64,000 nt of DNA from an uncultured Desulfobulbus sp. (GCF_963664075.1 NZ_OY760916.1:2110001-2174000), one strand, 5' to 3'. Numbered from the stretch's first letter, positions 51,091 through 60,918 are shown. Numbers and translations: made by a program. Notes: generated from the sequence alone by a model not told the origin.

Positions 51091-54017
51091 CCGTTCTCCC
51101 TCCCATACAGCAAAGCCTGCTCGTGACGCCGATTTTTATTCACAGCTATTGTACGGACCAGCCAGACCAAGACTAAACCACAGGCTGCCAGTCCATAATT
51201 GAGATATTCCCAAAAGACGCGCATCTGCTGACTCATGGGCAGCAGGGTGCGAGCAAAATGGCCACGTCCGCGAATAGTGAGCAGATCACGATCCTCCAGG
51301 GACCAGTCAATACAGTTGGCAATCAGTTGCAATGGGTTAAGATACTGGGTTCCACCTGCCCCCGAGGCTAATTCAAGGCTGGTATCTGCCAAAAACGTAT
51401 TGGATGAGAGCATTATGATCCGGGCAGAGTCTGGCGAATGCTCAAGAACACGCCCGATCACAGCAGGTTTCTCCTCTTTTTCCTGCTGCATTGCTGGACC
51501 ATTCTCTTCAAGCTCAGCCTCCCCCTGTTTTTCTTTCTCGGCCAGTTTGCGGGCATTCGCAACCAGTGGAGATGTTTTTCCCTTAAACCAGGAATCAAAC
51601 TCCCCCTCTACCATGACACCAACAAGCTGGCGCCCCTCTGCCTTGCTCTGCGCAAAACCCGATTCACCGTATTTTCGAAAATCAGGCTGAATATCACTCC
51701 TATCAGAAAGCCAACTGGCTTCAGAACTCTGCAAGAGGGGCACGACCTTTCGCTTACTGTTTATTTCCGGGTCAATGCTCAGAGGAGAAGCCCAGGTCAT
51801 GGACAGCTGATCGATTCCTGTAAGGAGCCCATTTTTACGATTCATGCCATCAGGACGAATATCGATAAAATAGGGATAATTGACCAGGTGAGTCTCCCGC
51901 ACACTGTAGCCGCCGACCTGTCGATCAACGGGAACGGGAAAAGCGGCATTCTGCGGATCAAGTACCAAGCTCTGGCCCAGGGTAATGCCATAACCGGCAA
52001 GCCAGTCCTGCAAGCCGCTTGTTTTCTCGACGGCTGCAAGATTTCCCTGGAGATGCACATCAAAGGCAGAGGTGGCCAGTATGAGCGTTCCGCCCTGCAT
52101 CAAAAACTGGTCGATGGCAAAAAGCTGGGTGTCATCGAGTTGTTCTGGGGAAACAACCAGTAAAATATCGGCCTCTGGATCAACCTGCCCGTTCTTGAGA
52201 TCAACAGGTTTGATTCGATGTTCCTGTGCTGCAAATTGGGAGAGCATCTGAAAAGTGTTCCCCTGAGCTGGCATTCCGTATTGAACCATGGCCGGTTGAT
52301 GAGGTGGGGTATAGAGGGCGACCGTCTTCAGCATATCTTTGGAAAAACGCTTGAGAGTTGCCTCAATGGAGCTCTTCAAGGCGGCAGAATCAAAGGAGGT
52401 GGGCAACGCCACCTGAACCTGCTCTCCTCCGCTCTCCAGGGTCATGTAAAACCAGAAAGTCTTTGTAGAAAGCAGTCCGGCAACCATGGGTTGCATGCCA
52501 AAGGTTGTACTCAGTTGCTTGGCCAGAGCACCTCCATTGGCATCAGGATCACTAAAATCGTAGGAAAATTTATTTTTGCCCTGCTTTTTAAAATCATCCA
52601 AAACTGACTGCAATGTCGCCTTCAACTCCACCAATTGTGGAGGCAGGGCTTGCTCCGCAGACATATAGCCGTGAAAAACTACAGGTTGACTGATTCCTGC
52701 AAACAAGTTTCCTCCGCCTTGATAGCTGGAGAGAACCTTTTTAATCGAGCGGGTGATATCGTGTTCAGGATTACGTAACTCAACCTCAAGCTTGGTATCC
52801 CCCTCACTCTTCACCTCGATCAGATCTTGAAAACCAAGGGTCGTATAGGAGTCGCCATACTTGATTAAAATATCGAAATAGGAATTCGTCACAGCGGTCT
52901 GATACCGTGAGGCTGTCTGGAACGGAACCGGGCGAATCCCAAATTTTTCACCAGCCTCCTGCTCAAGATCGGGTTTTTCCTGGGGATCGACAAACTCAAC
53001 TTTGACCTTCCCTTTTCCTGCCACAGCATATTCTTCCAGCAGATCACGTATCTGAGGAACAAGAGGTGCAAGCAGCGGGTGCGTCTGTGCCGAAAAATAT
53101 CCCCGAATGAGCAATGGTTCCTGTAATCGGGCAAGGTAGGATTTGGTAGCGGCTGAGAGAGTATACATTCGGCCGGAACTCAGATCGGACCTCAGTCCCA
53201 CAATGGGCGCAAGCCAGAAACTGATCAGTATAAAATTGGCGATAAGCAAGCTGGTGAGGATGCCCCAATTTCGATGCCTGCTGTTTCTGGGGTTACCCGC
53301 CCAGCGTCCACGTTCAAGACTGTAGATATTGAGGGATAGGAATATCCCTATGAGGCTGAAATAATATGCAATATCTCGAACATCAATCACTCCGCGAGTG
53401 ATTGATTCAAACCGGGAACCGGCCCCCAAGAGTTTTAAGATTTCGCCACCATGATTACCGAAAAATCCGGTCAGCGTCGCAGAGCCCAGAAGATACAAAA
53501 AGCTGCACACCAGGGTGGAAACGATGAGACTGACAATCTGCGAGTTAAACTGCGCACTGACATAGAGACCGATGGCTATATACGCTCCGGCAAGAATAAG
53601 ACTCGCCAGGTAGCCCCCTACAACCGGGCCCCAATCGAGTTGCCCAAGAAAGCTCACCGTAACCGGTAAAGGAAAGGTTAAGAGCAAGGCGATAGCTACC
53701 AGCCCCAGGCAGGCAAAAAATTTTCCCAAAACCAGGACGGAGAGTCGCACAGGGGAGGTCAGCAGAGGCTCCAATGTTCCGGCTCGGTGCTCTTCAGACC
53801 AGGCGCGCATGGTGATGGCAGAAGAAAGAAAAATCAAGAGCAGCGGCATCCAGCTGAACAGAGGCCGAACATCGGCAAGGTTGCGACTGAAAAAAGTCTC
53901 CACCCAAAAAAAAATAAACAGAGCGGCTGCGAGAAAGGCTGCCAAAAAGATAAATGCTGCTGGTGTGGAAAAAAATACCGCCAACTCACGCCGAGCTATC
54001 TTGGCAAGAATCTTCAT
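51087..54017 (-). CDS. GldF-GldG fusion: ABC-2 permease joined to a Gld auxiliary domain
   Basis: A 976-residue protein. Residues 1-245 form an ABC-2 type permease with six helices (AFIFLAAFLAAALFIFFWVE, GYLASLILAGAYIAIGLYVS and others). From about residue 255 it continues as GldG: a membrane helix, a large extracytoplasmic region with GRMYTLSAATKSYLARLQEP and LLVVSPEQLDDTQLFAIDQF, and a final helix near residue 935. GldF and GldG are separate proteins in gliding Bacteroidetes; fused forms are known in other phyla. It overlaps the ATPase gene and the DUF4340 gene by 4 bp each. Confidence 0.87.
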   Translation of the reverse strand: MKILAKIARRELAVFFSTPAAFIFLAAFLAAALFIFFWVETFFSRNLADVRPLFSWMPLLLIFLSSAITMRAWSEEHRAGTLEPLLTSPVRLSVLVLGKFFACLGLVAIALLLTFPLPVTVSFLGQLDWGPVVGGYLASLILAGAYIAIGLYVSAQFNSQIVSLIVSTLVCSFLYLLGSATLTGFFGNHGGEILKLLGAGSRFESITRGVIDVRDIAYYFSLIGIFLSLNIYSLERGRWAGNPRNSRHRNWGILTSLLIANFILISFWLAPIVGLRSDLSSGRMYTLSAATKSYLARLQEPLLIRGYFSAQTHPLLAPLVPQIRDLLEEYAVAGKGKVKVEFVDPQEKPDLEQEAGEKFGIRPVPFQTASRYQTAVTNSYFDILIKYGDSYTTLGFQDLIEVKSEGDTKLEVELRNPEHDITRSIKKVLSSYQGGGNLFAGISQPVVFHGYMSAEQALPPQLVELKATLQSVLDDFKKQGKNKFSYDFSDPDANGGALAKQLSTTFGMQPMVAGLLSTKTFWFYMTLESGGEQVQVALPTSFDSAALKSSIEATLKRFSKDMLKTVALYTPPHQPAMVQYGMPAQGNTFQMLSQFAAQEHRIKPVDLKNGQVDPEADILLVVSPEQLDDTQLFAIDQFLMQGGTLILATSAFDVHLQGNLAAVEKTSGLQDWLAGYGITLGQSLVLDPQNAAFPVPVDRQVGGYSVRETHLVNYPYFIDIRPDGMNRKNGLLTGIDQLSMTWASPLSIDPEINSKRKVVPLLQSSEASWLSDRSDIQPDFRKYGESGFAQSKAEGRQLVGVMVEGEFDSWFKGKTSPLVANARKLAEKEKQGEAELEENGPAMQQEKEEKPAVIGRVLEHSPDSARIIMLSSNTFLADTSLELASGAGGTQYLNPLQLIANCIDWSLEDRDLLTIRGRGHFARTLLPMSQQMRVFWEYLNYGLAACGLVLVWLVRTIAVNKNRRHEQALLYGRENG

Positions 54018-54943
54018 TGTTCCCTCCCGGCAGCCATATTTATTTCACTAAAGATTCGCTCAAGGCTTCGAGACTCAAAAGTAAGCTCAAAAAGAGGCCA
54101 ACCATTGCCGGTGATAGCCGCGGCAACACGTGGTGACAGATCTCTTGCAGGCACAGTGGTGCTCAATCTGAAGCAGTATCGCTCGGACTCCACAATGGTT
54201 TGCTCAACACTGCTGACCCCGTCGAGTTTTCGGAGAAGTACCTTTGCCTCTTCTCGGTCTGTGGTTACCAGGAGACGCTGATTTTCACTCAATGCATCCA
54301 GTGATGTATCAAGCTTCTTTTTCCCATGGCCAATGATAATGACCCGGTCACAGACCGCCTGCACTTCCTGGAGAATATGGGTTGAAATAATCAGGGTAGC
54401 CTCCAGGGAGAGTTCACGGATAAGCGTACGCATGTGCTGTATCTGCGTCGGATCCAATCCATTGGTCGGCTCATCGAGAATGATTATTTTGGGTCGGTGC
54501 AAAATAGCCTGAGCCACGCCTAAACGCTGCCGATACCCCCGGGAAAGAGTACCTATGGTTTGGGTCGCGCGGTCAGTCAGTCCTGTTCGCTCCAATGCCT
54601 CCCGTAAGAGTGAGCCCAGCTCATTGGAGTCAACATGGTGCAGGGTAGCCATATATTCCAGATAGCTCACCACACGCATCTCTGGGTAGACAGGGCAGTT
54701 TTCGGGCAAATAACCGATTAATCTCTGAATTGCACGACGATCCGTCTCCAGATCCCGCCCATTAATGGTAATTGTCCCCTGACTTGGTTCAAGAAAACCA
54801 GTCAGCATTTTCATAATAGTGGTCTTTCCAGCGCCGTTATGCCCGAGCAGGCCAACAATCTCCCCTGCTCCGATATGAAAGGAGACATCATCGACAGCAT
54901 GGGTCTCCCCATAGGTACGGCTCAAATGTTCAACCTGTATCAT
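54014..54943 (-). CDS. ABC transporter ATPase (GldA-like)
   Basis: A 309-residue ATP-binding subunit. Walker A is GHNGAGKTT, the ABC signature LSRGYRQRLGVAQA, and Walker B IIILDEPTNGLDPTQ with the H-loop in LIISTHILQEV. The C-terminal 80 residues form a DUF4162-like tail, as in GldA and drug-export ATPases. It is the first gene of the three-gene ATPase, GldFG fusion and DUF4340 operon. Export of an unknown substrate or remodelling of the envelope is likely. Confidence 0.93.
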   Translation of the reverse strand: MIQVEHLSRTYGETHAVDDVSFHIGAGEIVGLLGHNGAGKTTIMKMLTGFLEPSQGTITINGRDLETDRRAIQRLIGYLPENCPVYPEMRVVSYLEYMATLHHVDSNELGSLLREALERTGLTDRATQTIGTLSRGYRQRLGVAQAILHRPKIIILDEPTNGLDPTQIQHMRTLIRELSLEATLIISTHILQEVQAVCDRVIIIGHGKKKLDTSLDALSENQRLLVTTDREEAKVLLRKLDGVSSVEQTIVESERYCFRLSTTVPARDLSPRVAAAITGNGWPLFELTFESRSLERIFSEINMAAGREQ

Positions 54944-55384
54944 GAACCCCTCATTTGGTTTATATTCATAGACATTATATTTTATTCAATAAATTTGTAT
55001 CACAGGGTGGGGGCGAGAGATCAGTACACCAGAGCGGCAATGCAGCTGCCAGACAGACAGGAGAAATACTTACAAATGGTCGTACAGGTTGCAACATAGG
55101 ATATCTTGAGGTTGTCAGCTCTATGATCAAAATCAAGAAAAAATGGAAGAAGCGGAGACTGAATGCCCTACTCCAGAATGACTTTAAGGACGCCCCCTTC
55201 GGGAAGGGGCGGGTGATACACTGGATAAAAGTAAAGCAGATCAGAAGGTTGTCAATCCAGGATGCGGGAGAAATCAAAGAAACAGGAGCAGGATGAAACG
55301 GTTACACAACGGTTATACTTCTCGATGAGCTATATTTTCACCCCGTCTTATCTTCTGCCAGCCCGATCTCAATTTTCAGCAGAT
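54944..55384. other. intergenic region between ABC operon and EamA gene
   Basis: No convincing gene. Short open frames here have no recognisable domain or ribosome-binding site. The segment 55190-55212 holds a G+C-rich imperfect hairpin (CCCCTTC(gg)GAAGGGG) without a T-run. An AT-rich stretch at about 54958-55000 lies just upstream of the ABC ATPase gene and probably contains its promoter. Confidence 0.5.
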
Positions 55385-56272
55385 TCAAGAGAGGGCTCGT
55401 CTTCGCACCTGCACTGTAGTGAGGACAATCCCAATAAATATCAGCAGCACTCCCTGTCCGTGGTACCAGGCTGGCTGTTCTCCCAAAAATACCATAGCCA
55501 GGGCGGAACTGAAGACAGGCATGAGATGCACAAAAGGACCGGCCCTGTTGGCCCCGATGCTCCGTACTGCACGATTCCAGAAAATAAAGGCGAGCACCGA
55601 AGCAAAGAGAGCAACATAGCCAATGGTTGTTGCAACGGGTAGGGTCAGAACAAAGGTTTTGCCCTGATACAACTCAAAGAGATAAAGAGGAATAATTCCG
55701 CAGAGGCCAACCATCGTCATGGCACTGAGGTAGGCAAGCGGATGTATCGCTTCGGGATAACTCCGCAGGTTGGTGGAATACAAGGCCCAAACCACAGCTG
55801 CAGCTAAAACCAGAAGATCTCCCTGGTTAAAGGAGACCTGAAGCAGCATGGAAAGATCCCCCTTGACCATAATCAGGGCAACCCCGGAGAGCGAAAGCAA
55901 AATACCAACATATTGGCGTGGGCGAAGCGTCTCCCGATAGATCAACCAGGAAAATAAGGCAATAAGCACCGGAACACATGAATTCACCAACACCCCATTG
56001 ATGACGCTGGTATGTTGCATAGCCATATAGAGCAGGGTGTTAAACCCGGTGACCCCTAAAAGCCCCTGGAGGATGATGAAGCGAGAATGACGCATCAAAA
56101 CCCTGCGATCATTCCAGAGGTGCTTATGGGCCACCGCAAGCAGTATGATAAGAGCAAGAGACCAACGCCAAAAGGAGAGGGCAACCGGTGGCATCACCGC
56201 GTGCATGCCTCGGCCGAGTACAAAATTACCGGACCAGAACAGAGTTGTCAGAACGAGCAAAAAATAGGGCAT
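55385..56272 (-). CDS. EamA/DMT-family transporter
   Basis: A 295-residue inner-membrane protein with ten predicted helices in two EamA repeats: the first starts LLVLTTLFWSGNFVLGRGMH; the second starts LLVLAAAVVWALYSTNLRSY. The typical end-of-repeat glycine/proline motifs are present (GVTGFNTLLYMAMQHTSVIN and FLGEQPAWYHGQGVLLIFIG). Members of this drug/metabolite superfamily export amino acids, nucleotides or other small solutes; the substrate cannot be told here. It is monocistronic and divergent from the TRAP operon. Confidence 0.88.
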   Translation of the reverse strand: MPYFLLVLTTLFWSGNFVLGRGMHAVMPPVALSFWRWSLALIILLAVAHKHLWNDRRVLMRHSRFIILQGLLGVTGFNTLLYMAMQHTSVINGVLVNSCVPVLIALFSWLIYRETLRPRQYVGILLSLSGVALIMVKGDLSMLLQVSFNQGDLLVLAAAVVWALYSTNLRSYPEAIHPLAYLSAMTMVGLCGIIPLYLFELYQGKTFVLTLPVATTIGYVALFASVLAFIFWNRAVRSIGANRAGPFVHLMPVFSSALAMVFLGEQPAWYHGQGVLLIFIGIVLTTVQVRRRALS

Positions 56273-56336
56273 AGCTCCACCGTCGATTTTTCTTTCCGCC
56301 CCCTGAGAAATGGCTAAAAAAGTTCGTATATGAGAT

Positions 56337-56353
56337 CCGTTTTCACGAAACGG
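56337..56353. promoter_or_regulatory. CCGTTT/AAACGG dyad upstream of the first TRAP operon
   Basis: CCGTTT (56337-56342) and AAACGG (56348-56353) form a 6-bp inverted repeat with a 5-base centre in the 339-bp gap between the divergent EamA and dctP genes. It may be an operator. I see no other structured element in this gap (56273-56611). Confidence 0.35.
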
Positions 56354-56611
56354 TCCGATTGAATGTTTTTCCCGATCAAAACCTGGGCTCTAACATATTT
56401 AGCCCACCTTGCGTATATTCAAAATCAGGCCATCACTTCAGTAAACAGACTTGTATTCTTTTTTTGTACAGACTATTAAAAAGATACGCAGGTAAATCTT
56501 GCCCCCCTCAAACCAATCTATCAGTCTTTGCTCCAATCAGCACTGTCGTTCAAGGTTGCCCCCAACGGGGAGATCGTCCCATATTCTTTTACCGCTTGAA
56601 GGAGGAGATGT

Positions 56612-57688
56612 ATGAAACGTATCCGTGCCCTGATCTTTATCCTTGCTGCCCTTCCCCTTATTGGTAGCCCAGCTTTTGCCAAAGAGAAAAAAGTCCGCTG
56701 GAACATGGCTCTGACCTGGAACTCAACACTAACCCCATTTGTTGATGCCCCCAAAAAGGTGGCCAAGATGGTCGGAGAGATGACCAACGGTATGTTCATT
56801 ATCAAGGTAGAGGGGGCGGAAAAGCACAAAGCGCCCCTGGAAATTCTTGATATGGTTAAAGGTGGGCAATACCAGATGGGACATACTGCTTCCTACTACT
56901 GGAAAGGCAAAGATGCTGCCACCGCGCTGTTCACAACGGTTCCCTTTGGCATGAACAACGACGAACAAAACGCCTGGCTTTACTATGGCGGCGGCATGGA
57001 ACTGATGCAACAGTGCTACGACAAATTTGGAGTGTATGCCTTTCCAGGGGGAAATACCGGAGTACAAATGGGCGGCTGGTTCCGCAAAGAAATTCGCTCA
57101 TTAGATGATCTCAAAGGATTAAAAATGCGCATTCCCAGTGTAGCAGGCGAAGTCTTTGCAAAACTGGGGGTTAATGTCACAAACATCGCGCCTGGAGAAT
57201 TGTACACCTCGCTTGACCGCGGGACAATAGATGCCCTGGAGTGGGTTGGCCCTGGCATGGATATCAAAATGGGGTTCCATAAAATCGCCCCCTACTACTA
57301 TGCAGGATGGCATGAGCCGGCAACAGATCTTCAATTTTTGATCAACAAACGAGAATTTGACAAACTCCCCCTCTCCTATCAAGCAGCTCTGAAAACCGCT
57401 ATGCAAGCCGCGAGTGCAGATATGCATTATGAGAACTTTGCCATGAGTGCTGAGGCCTGGACCTCCATGAAGTCGGAGTTTCCCAACATCAAAGTGATGA
57501 CATTTCCAGAACCGGTGCTCGCTGCAATGAAACAGGCGACAGATGAGGTTCTTGCCGGATACGCCGCCAAGGATCCTTTCTTTAAAAAGGTCCTTGAATC
57601 GCAAAGAGTATTCATGAAAAAGGCACGCCAGTGGACCAAGATGAGTGAGCAGTATTACCTGGAACAATCGGAAAAGGTTGTGCAATAG
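56612..57688 (+). CDS. TRAP transporter substrate-binding protein (DctP), first copy
   Basis: A 358-residue periplasmic binding protein with a signal peptide cut near SPAFA (residue 23). The DctP fold is supported by GNTGVQMGGWFRKEIRSLDD, LKGLKMRIPSVAGEVFAKLG (containing the ligand-contact Arg) and DRGTIDALEWVGPGMDIKMG. The W-V-G-P signature and the two-lobe layout resemble TakP-like proteins for 2-oxo acids, which is only a suggestion. It is about three quarters identical by eye to the product at 59829-60908. A strong ribosome-binding site (GAAGGAGGAG) precedes the ATG. A hairpin follows before dctQ. Confidence 0.93.
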   Translation: MKRIRALIFILAALPLIGSPAFAKEKKVRWNMALTWNSTLTPFVDAPKKVAKMVGEMTNGMFIIKVEGAEKHKAPLEILDMVKGGQYQMGHTASYYWKGKDAATALFTTVPFGMNNDEQNAWLYYGGGMELMQQCYDKFGVYAFPGGNTGVQMGGWFRKEIRSLDDLKGLKMRIPSVAGEVFAKLGVNVTNIAPGELYTSLDRGTIDALEWVGPGMDIKMGFHKIAPYYYAGWHEPATDLQFLINKREFDKLPLSYQAALKTAMQAASADMHYENFAMSAEAWTSMKSEFPNIKVMTFPEPVLAAMKQATDEVLAGYAAKDPFFKKVLESQRVFMKKARQWTKMSEQYYLEQSEKVVQ

Positions 57689-57705
57689 TATCTTGTTACC
57701 GTGCT

Positions 57706-57745
57706 AAACCGCCCATTTCACCCGACTTGGGTGATTGGGCGGTTT
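57706..57745 (+). terminator. intercistronic hairpin between dctP and dctQ
   Basis: AAACCGCCCA..TCACCC pairs with GGGTGA..TGGGCGGTTT around gactt, with a small internal loop; only a weak T-rich tail (TTTCTTTAT) follows. Located 18 bp after dctP and about 110 bp before dctQ, it could stabilise the dctP mRNA or cut down read-through, giving more binding protein than membrane subunits. Confidence 0.65.
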
Positions 57746-57857
57746 CTTTATCCCCTGCAAGCTTGTCGAGGGGTGACAGGAATGCTAGAAATCACACTTC
57801 ATAGTTGGAAAAGGGGGCAGAGAACGTCAACTATCAAAAATGGGGGAACAGGCTGTA

Positions 57858-58400
57858 ATGTTGGAACGAATCGAACAATTGTATCGTGTGTTCAACCGTA
57901 TCCTGGGCAAGATTCTGGCGGTTGTTTTTCTCCTCATGGCTCTCAATGTTTTTTACGATGTAGTCATGCGCTATTTTTTCCACAACAGTTCTGTCGGCAT
58001 GCAGGAGCTTGAGTGGCACCTCTTTTCCATCGTCATTCTTTATGGTGTCTCCGTTGCCCTCCTTGATGAGGGCCACGTTCGTGTTGACTTCCTCTATGAC
58101 CGATATTCGGTAAGAACGAAGGCGCTTGTCAATATCATCGGCACGGTCTTCTTTCTGGTGCCCCTTGCCTGTCTGGTTATGTTCGGTTCTTTTGATTTTG
58201 TCAAAGACTCCTATGAGATTAAAGAAATATCGGAAAACCCTGGGGGCCTTCACTACCGTTTCCTCATCAAAGCCATGATCCCGGTATCGTTTGGTGTCCT
58301 TATTTTCACGGCCATCGGCTACACCATCAAAAATGTACGGCTCTTTAGGCAGACAATCCAGCACGACAGCCAAATCAAAGATACGGAGGGACAGGCATGA
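57858..58400 (+). CDS. TRAP transporter small membrane subunit (DctQ)
   Basis: A 180-residue membrane protein with four predicted helices. The first (ILGKILAVVFLLMALNVFYD) leads into the DctQ signature region MRYFFHNSSVGMQELEWHLF, and GVSVALLDEGHVRVDFLYDR completes the motif. I use the ATG at 57858, after GGGGGA; an in-frame ATG at 57840 is also possible. DctQ associates with DctM and is needed for transport. It overlaps dctM by 4 bp. Confidence 0.92.
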   Translation: MLERIEQLYRVFNRILGKILAVVFLLMALNVFYDVVMRYFFHNSSVGMQELEWHLFSIVILYGVSVALLDEGHVRVDFLYDRYSVRTKALVNIIGTVFFLVPLACLVMFGSFDFVKDSYEIKEISENPGGLHYRFLIKAMIPVSFGVLIFTAIGYTIKNVRLFRQTIQHDSQIKDTEGQA

Positions 58401-59725
58401 CAGGAATCATCATGTTTTTTGCCGCCCTGCTGATGTTAGGCATCGGATACCCGGTGGCCTTCACCTTCGGTTCGGTCTCTATCTTCTTTGGCTTTATCGC
58501 CGCGATGGTGGAAATGTCGCCTGATTTAAGCATTGTCACTGTTGCCGATGAATTTTTCCGCATGTTTTCGATGATGCCTTTTCGGGTCTATTCGATCATG
58601 AACAACACCATTCTCATGGCGATCCCCCTGTTTATTTTCATGGGGATTATTCTTCAACGGTCCCAGCTCGCTGAACGACTTCTGGAAGCCATGGGGACTC
58701 TTTTTGGACGGGTGCGCGGTGGGATTGCAGTAAGCACGGTTGTCGTAGGGGCACTGCTCGCCGCTTCAACCGGTGTGGTGGGAGCCTCTGTCGTCGCCAT
58801 GGGCGTCATCTCACTTCCGGTCATGCTCCGCTATGGTTATTCAAAACCCCTAGCAACCGGAACCATCTGCGCCGCCGGAACCCTCGGCCAAATTATCCCC
58901 CCTTCAGTTGTTCTTGTTGTCTTGGGAGATGTCTTTCAGATTCCTGTCGGCGATCTCTTTGCTGGCGCCTTAGGACCAGGCATTGGCCTGGTTGCCATCT
59001 ATGTTGTCTTTATTCTTCTCTGGTCCTACTTCAAGAAAGAAGACGCGCCTGCAATGCCCAAGCAGGAAGGTTCTCGAATAGCCATCATAAAAAAGGCGCT
59101 TCTTGCCATTTTGCCACCACTTACCCTCATATTTCTGGTCCTGGGCTCAATATTCATCGGTATTGCGACTCCCACAGAGTCGGCCGCTGTGGGCAGCGTA
59201 GGTGCGGTTGTCCTTGCAGCTCTATATAAAAAACTGAGCTGGCAAGTCGTTGAGGAGTCTGCCCTGGAAACAGTTAAAGTTGCGGCAATGGTCTTTGCTA
59301 TTCTCATTGGCGCCACAGCCTTTTCCATGGTGTTTCTCTACTCTGGTGCAGATTTAATCGTTGAAGAAATTATGCTTAGCCTTCCTGGGCAAAAGTGGAC
59401 CTTTGTCTTTCTAGTGATGCTGGTTATTTTTGTTCTGGGTTTTTTTATCGACTTCTTTGAGATTACCTATATCGTCGTGCCCATTATCCAGCCTGTGGCC
59501 GCAACCATTGGCCTGGATCCTCTTTGGTTTGCCATTCTCATTGCCATGAATCTGCAGACGTCATTTCTTACTCCTCCATTTGGTTTTTCACTTTTCTATT
59601 TGAAAGGATGCTGCCCCCCCGAAGTGCAAACCGTTGATATCTATCGAGGGGTCATTCCTTTTATTTTTTTGCAGGCGCTGGTTCTCTTTTCCCTGGCTCT
59701 TTTCCCTCAACTCTATGGTCTATAA
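58397..59725 (+). CDS. TRAP transporter large permease subunit (DctM)
   Basis: A 442-residue membrane permease with about 12 helices. Family motifs include AIPLFIFMGIILQRSQLAER, GALLAASTGVVGASVVAMG, AAGTLGQIIPPSVVLVVLGD and the C-terminal FLTPPFGFSLFYLKG. It uses the ion gradient to import the ligand delivered by DctP. It starts with a 4-bp overlap from dctQ. A second dctP gene follows 103 bp downstream. Confidence 0.95.
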   Translation: MTGIIMFFAALLMLGIGYPVAFTFGSVSIFFGFIAAMVEMSPDLSIVTVADEFFRMFSMMPFRVYSIMNNTILMAIPLFIFMGIILQRSQLAERLLEAMGTLFGRVRGGIAVSTVVVGALLAASTGVVGASVVAMGVISLPVMLRYGYSKPLATGTICAAGTLGQIIPPSVVLVVLGDVFQIPVGDLFAGALGPGIGLVAIYVVFILLWSYFKKEDAPAMPKQEGSRIAIIKKALLAILPPLTLIFLVLGSIFIGIATPTESAAVGSVGAVVLAALYKKLSWQVVEESALETVKVAAMVFAILIGATAFSMVFLYSGADLIVEEIMLSLPGQKWTFVFLVMLVIFVLGFFIDFFEITYIVVPIIQPVAATIGLDPLWFAILIAMNLQTSFLTPPFGFSLFYLKGCCPPEVQTVDIYRGVIPFIFLQALVLFSLALFPQLYGL

Positions 59726-59828
59726 TTAGCTCAAGTAACATCATATTTTCTACTGGGCTTTGGTTATAGATTCATGTAAATTTTTCAAATTTATTATCTA
59801 TCTTATACATAGCTTAGAGGAGAATACC

Positions 59829-60908
59829 ATGAAACGTTTAGGAGCCGTTGTCGTCACACTCTGCCTGTTGCTCGCATCTCCACTCTACGCTGAAGGGGTG
59901 AAAAAGATCCGCTGGAATCTAGCGACCACCTGGAACAGCACCCTGACACCACTGATCAATCCTCCCAAACGTGTTGCTGAACTTGTTCAAGAAATGAGTG
60001 GAGGGAATTTCACCATTCGGGTCTCCGGTGCAGAAAAACACAAAGCTCCACTGGAGATTCTCGATATGGTCAAAGGAGGTCAGTATGAAATGGGACATAC
60101 GGCCTCCTATTACTGGAAAGGTAAAGATGCAACCACTACCCTATTTACCACAGTGCCTTTTGGCATGACTATGAGCGAGCAAGAGTCCTGGTTGTTCTAT
60201 GGAGGGGGGCTTGAACTCATGCAGAAATGTTATGCAAAATTTGGAGTCTACTCATTCCCAGGAGGAAACACTGGCGTACAGATGGGGGGCTGGTTTCGAA
60301 AGGAAATTAAAAGCTTAGAAGATCTCAAAGGACTTAAAATGCGCATTCCCAGTGTTGCTGGTGAAGTCTTTGCGAAATTGGGGGTTAACGTGACGAATAT
60401 TGCGCCTGGAGAACTTTATACGGCTCTCGATCGTGGCACCATAGATGCGCTTGAGTGGGTGGGGCCTGGAATGGATATCAAGATGGGCTTCCATAAAATA
60501 GCCCCCTTTTATTATGCAGGTTGGCATGAACCCGCATCAGACATGCAATTTTTGATCAGCAAAAAAGCCTTTTATGCACTGCCCAAACAGTATCAGAGCA
60601 TCCTCAAAACAGCAATTCAGGCAACAGCTGCCGACATGTACTATGAAAACTTTGCCATGTCTGCCAAGGCCTGGATGGCTATGAAAACCGAATACCCAGA
60701 TATCAAGGTTATGACCTTTCCTGAGCCGGTGTTGAAAGCCATGAAACAGGCAACAGATGAAGTCCTTGATGGCTACGCAGCTGGAAACCCAGAATTTAAA
60801 GAGGTACTTGACTCCCAGCGTGCATTCCTCAAATCAGCACGACAGTGGACCAGAATGTCCGAACAGTATTTTCTGGAACAGGCAGAAAAAGTTATGCAAG
60901 AACAGTAA
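59829..60908 (+). CDS. TRAP transporter substrate-binding protein (DctP), second copy
   Basis: A 359-residue paralogue of the first DctP, with long identical blocks such as GAEKHKAPLEILDMVKGGQY and KMRIPSVAGEVFAKLGVNVT. Differences concentrate in the signal peptide and in surface regions; the W-V-G-P motif and likely ligand Arg are kept. I start it at 59829, after TTAGAGGAG, not at the upstream in-frame ATG (59760), because only this start gives a clean signal peptide. The two binding proteins presumably feed the same DctQM with related ligands or under different conditions. Confidence 0.93.
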   Translation: MKRLGAVVVTLCLLLASPLYAEGVKKIRWNLATTWNSTLTPLINPPKRVAELVQEMSGGNFTIRVSGAEKHKAPLEILDMVKGGQYEMGHTASYYWKGKDATTTLFTTVPFGMTMSEQESWLFYGGGLELMQKCYAKFGVYSFPGGNTGVQMGGWFRKEIKSLEDLKGLKMRIPSVAGEVFAKLGVNVTNIAPGELYTALDRGTIDALEWVGPGMDIKMGFHKIAPFYYAGWHEPASDMQFLISKKAFYALPKQYQSILKTAIQATAADMYYENFAMSAKAWMAMKTEYPDIKVMTFPEPVLKAMKQATDEVLDGYAAGNPEFKEVLDSQRAFLKSARQWTRMSEQYFLEQAEKVMQEQ

Positions 60909-60918
60909 TCACAGTAAA

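Noticed and set aside
54955-55296. 113-codon open frame in the gap before the ABC operon
   Set aside because: No ribosome-binding site, no recognisable domain, lysine-rich low-complexity composition.
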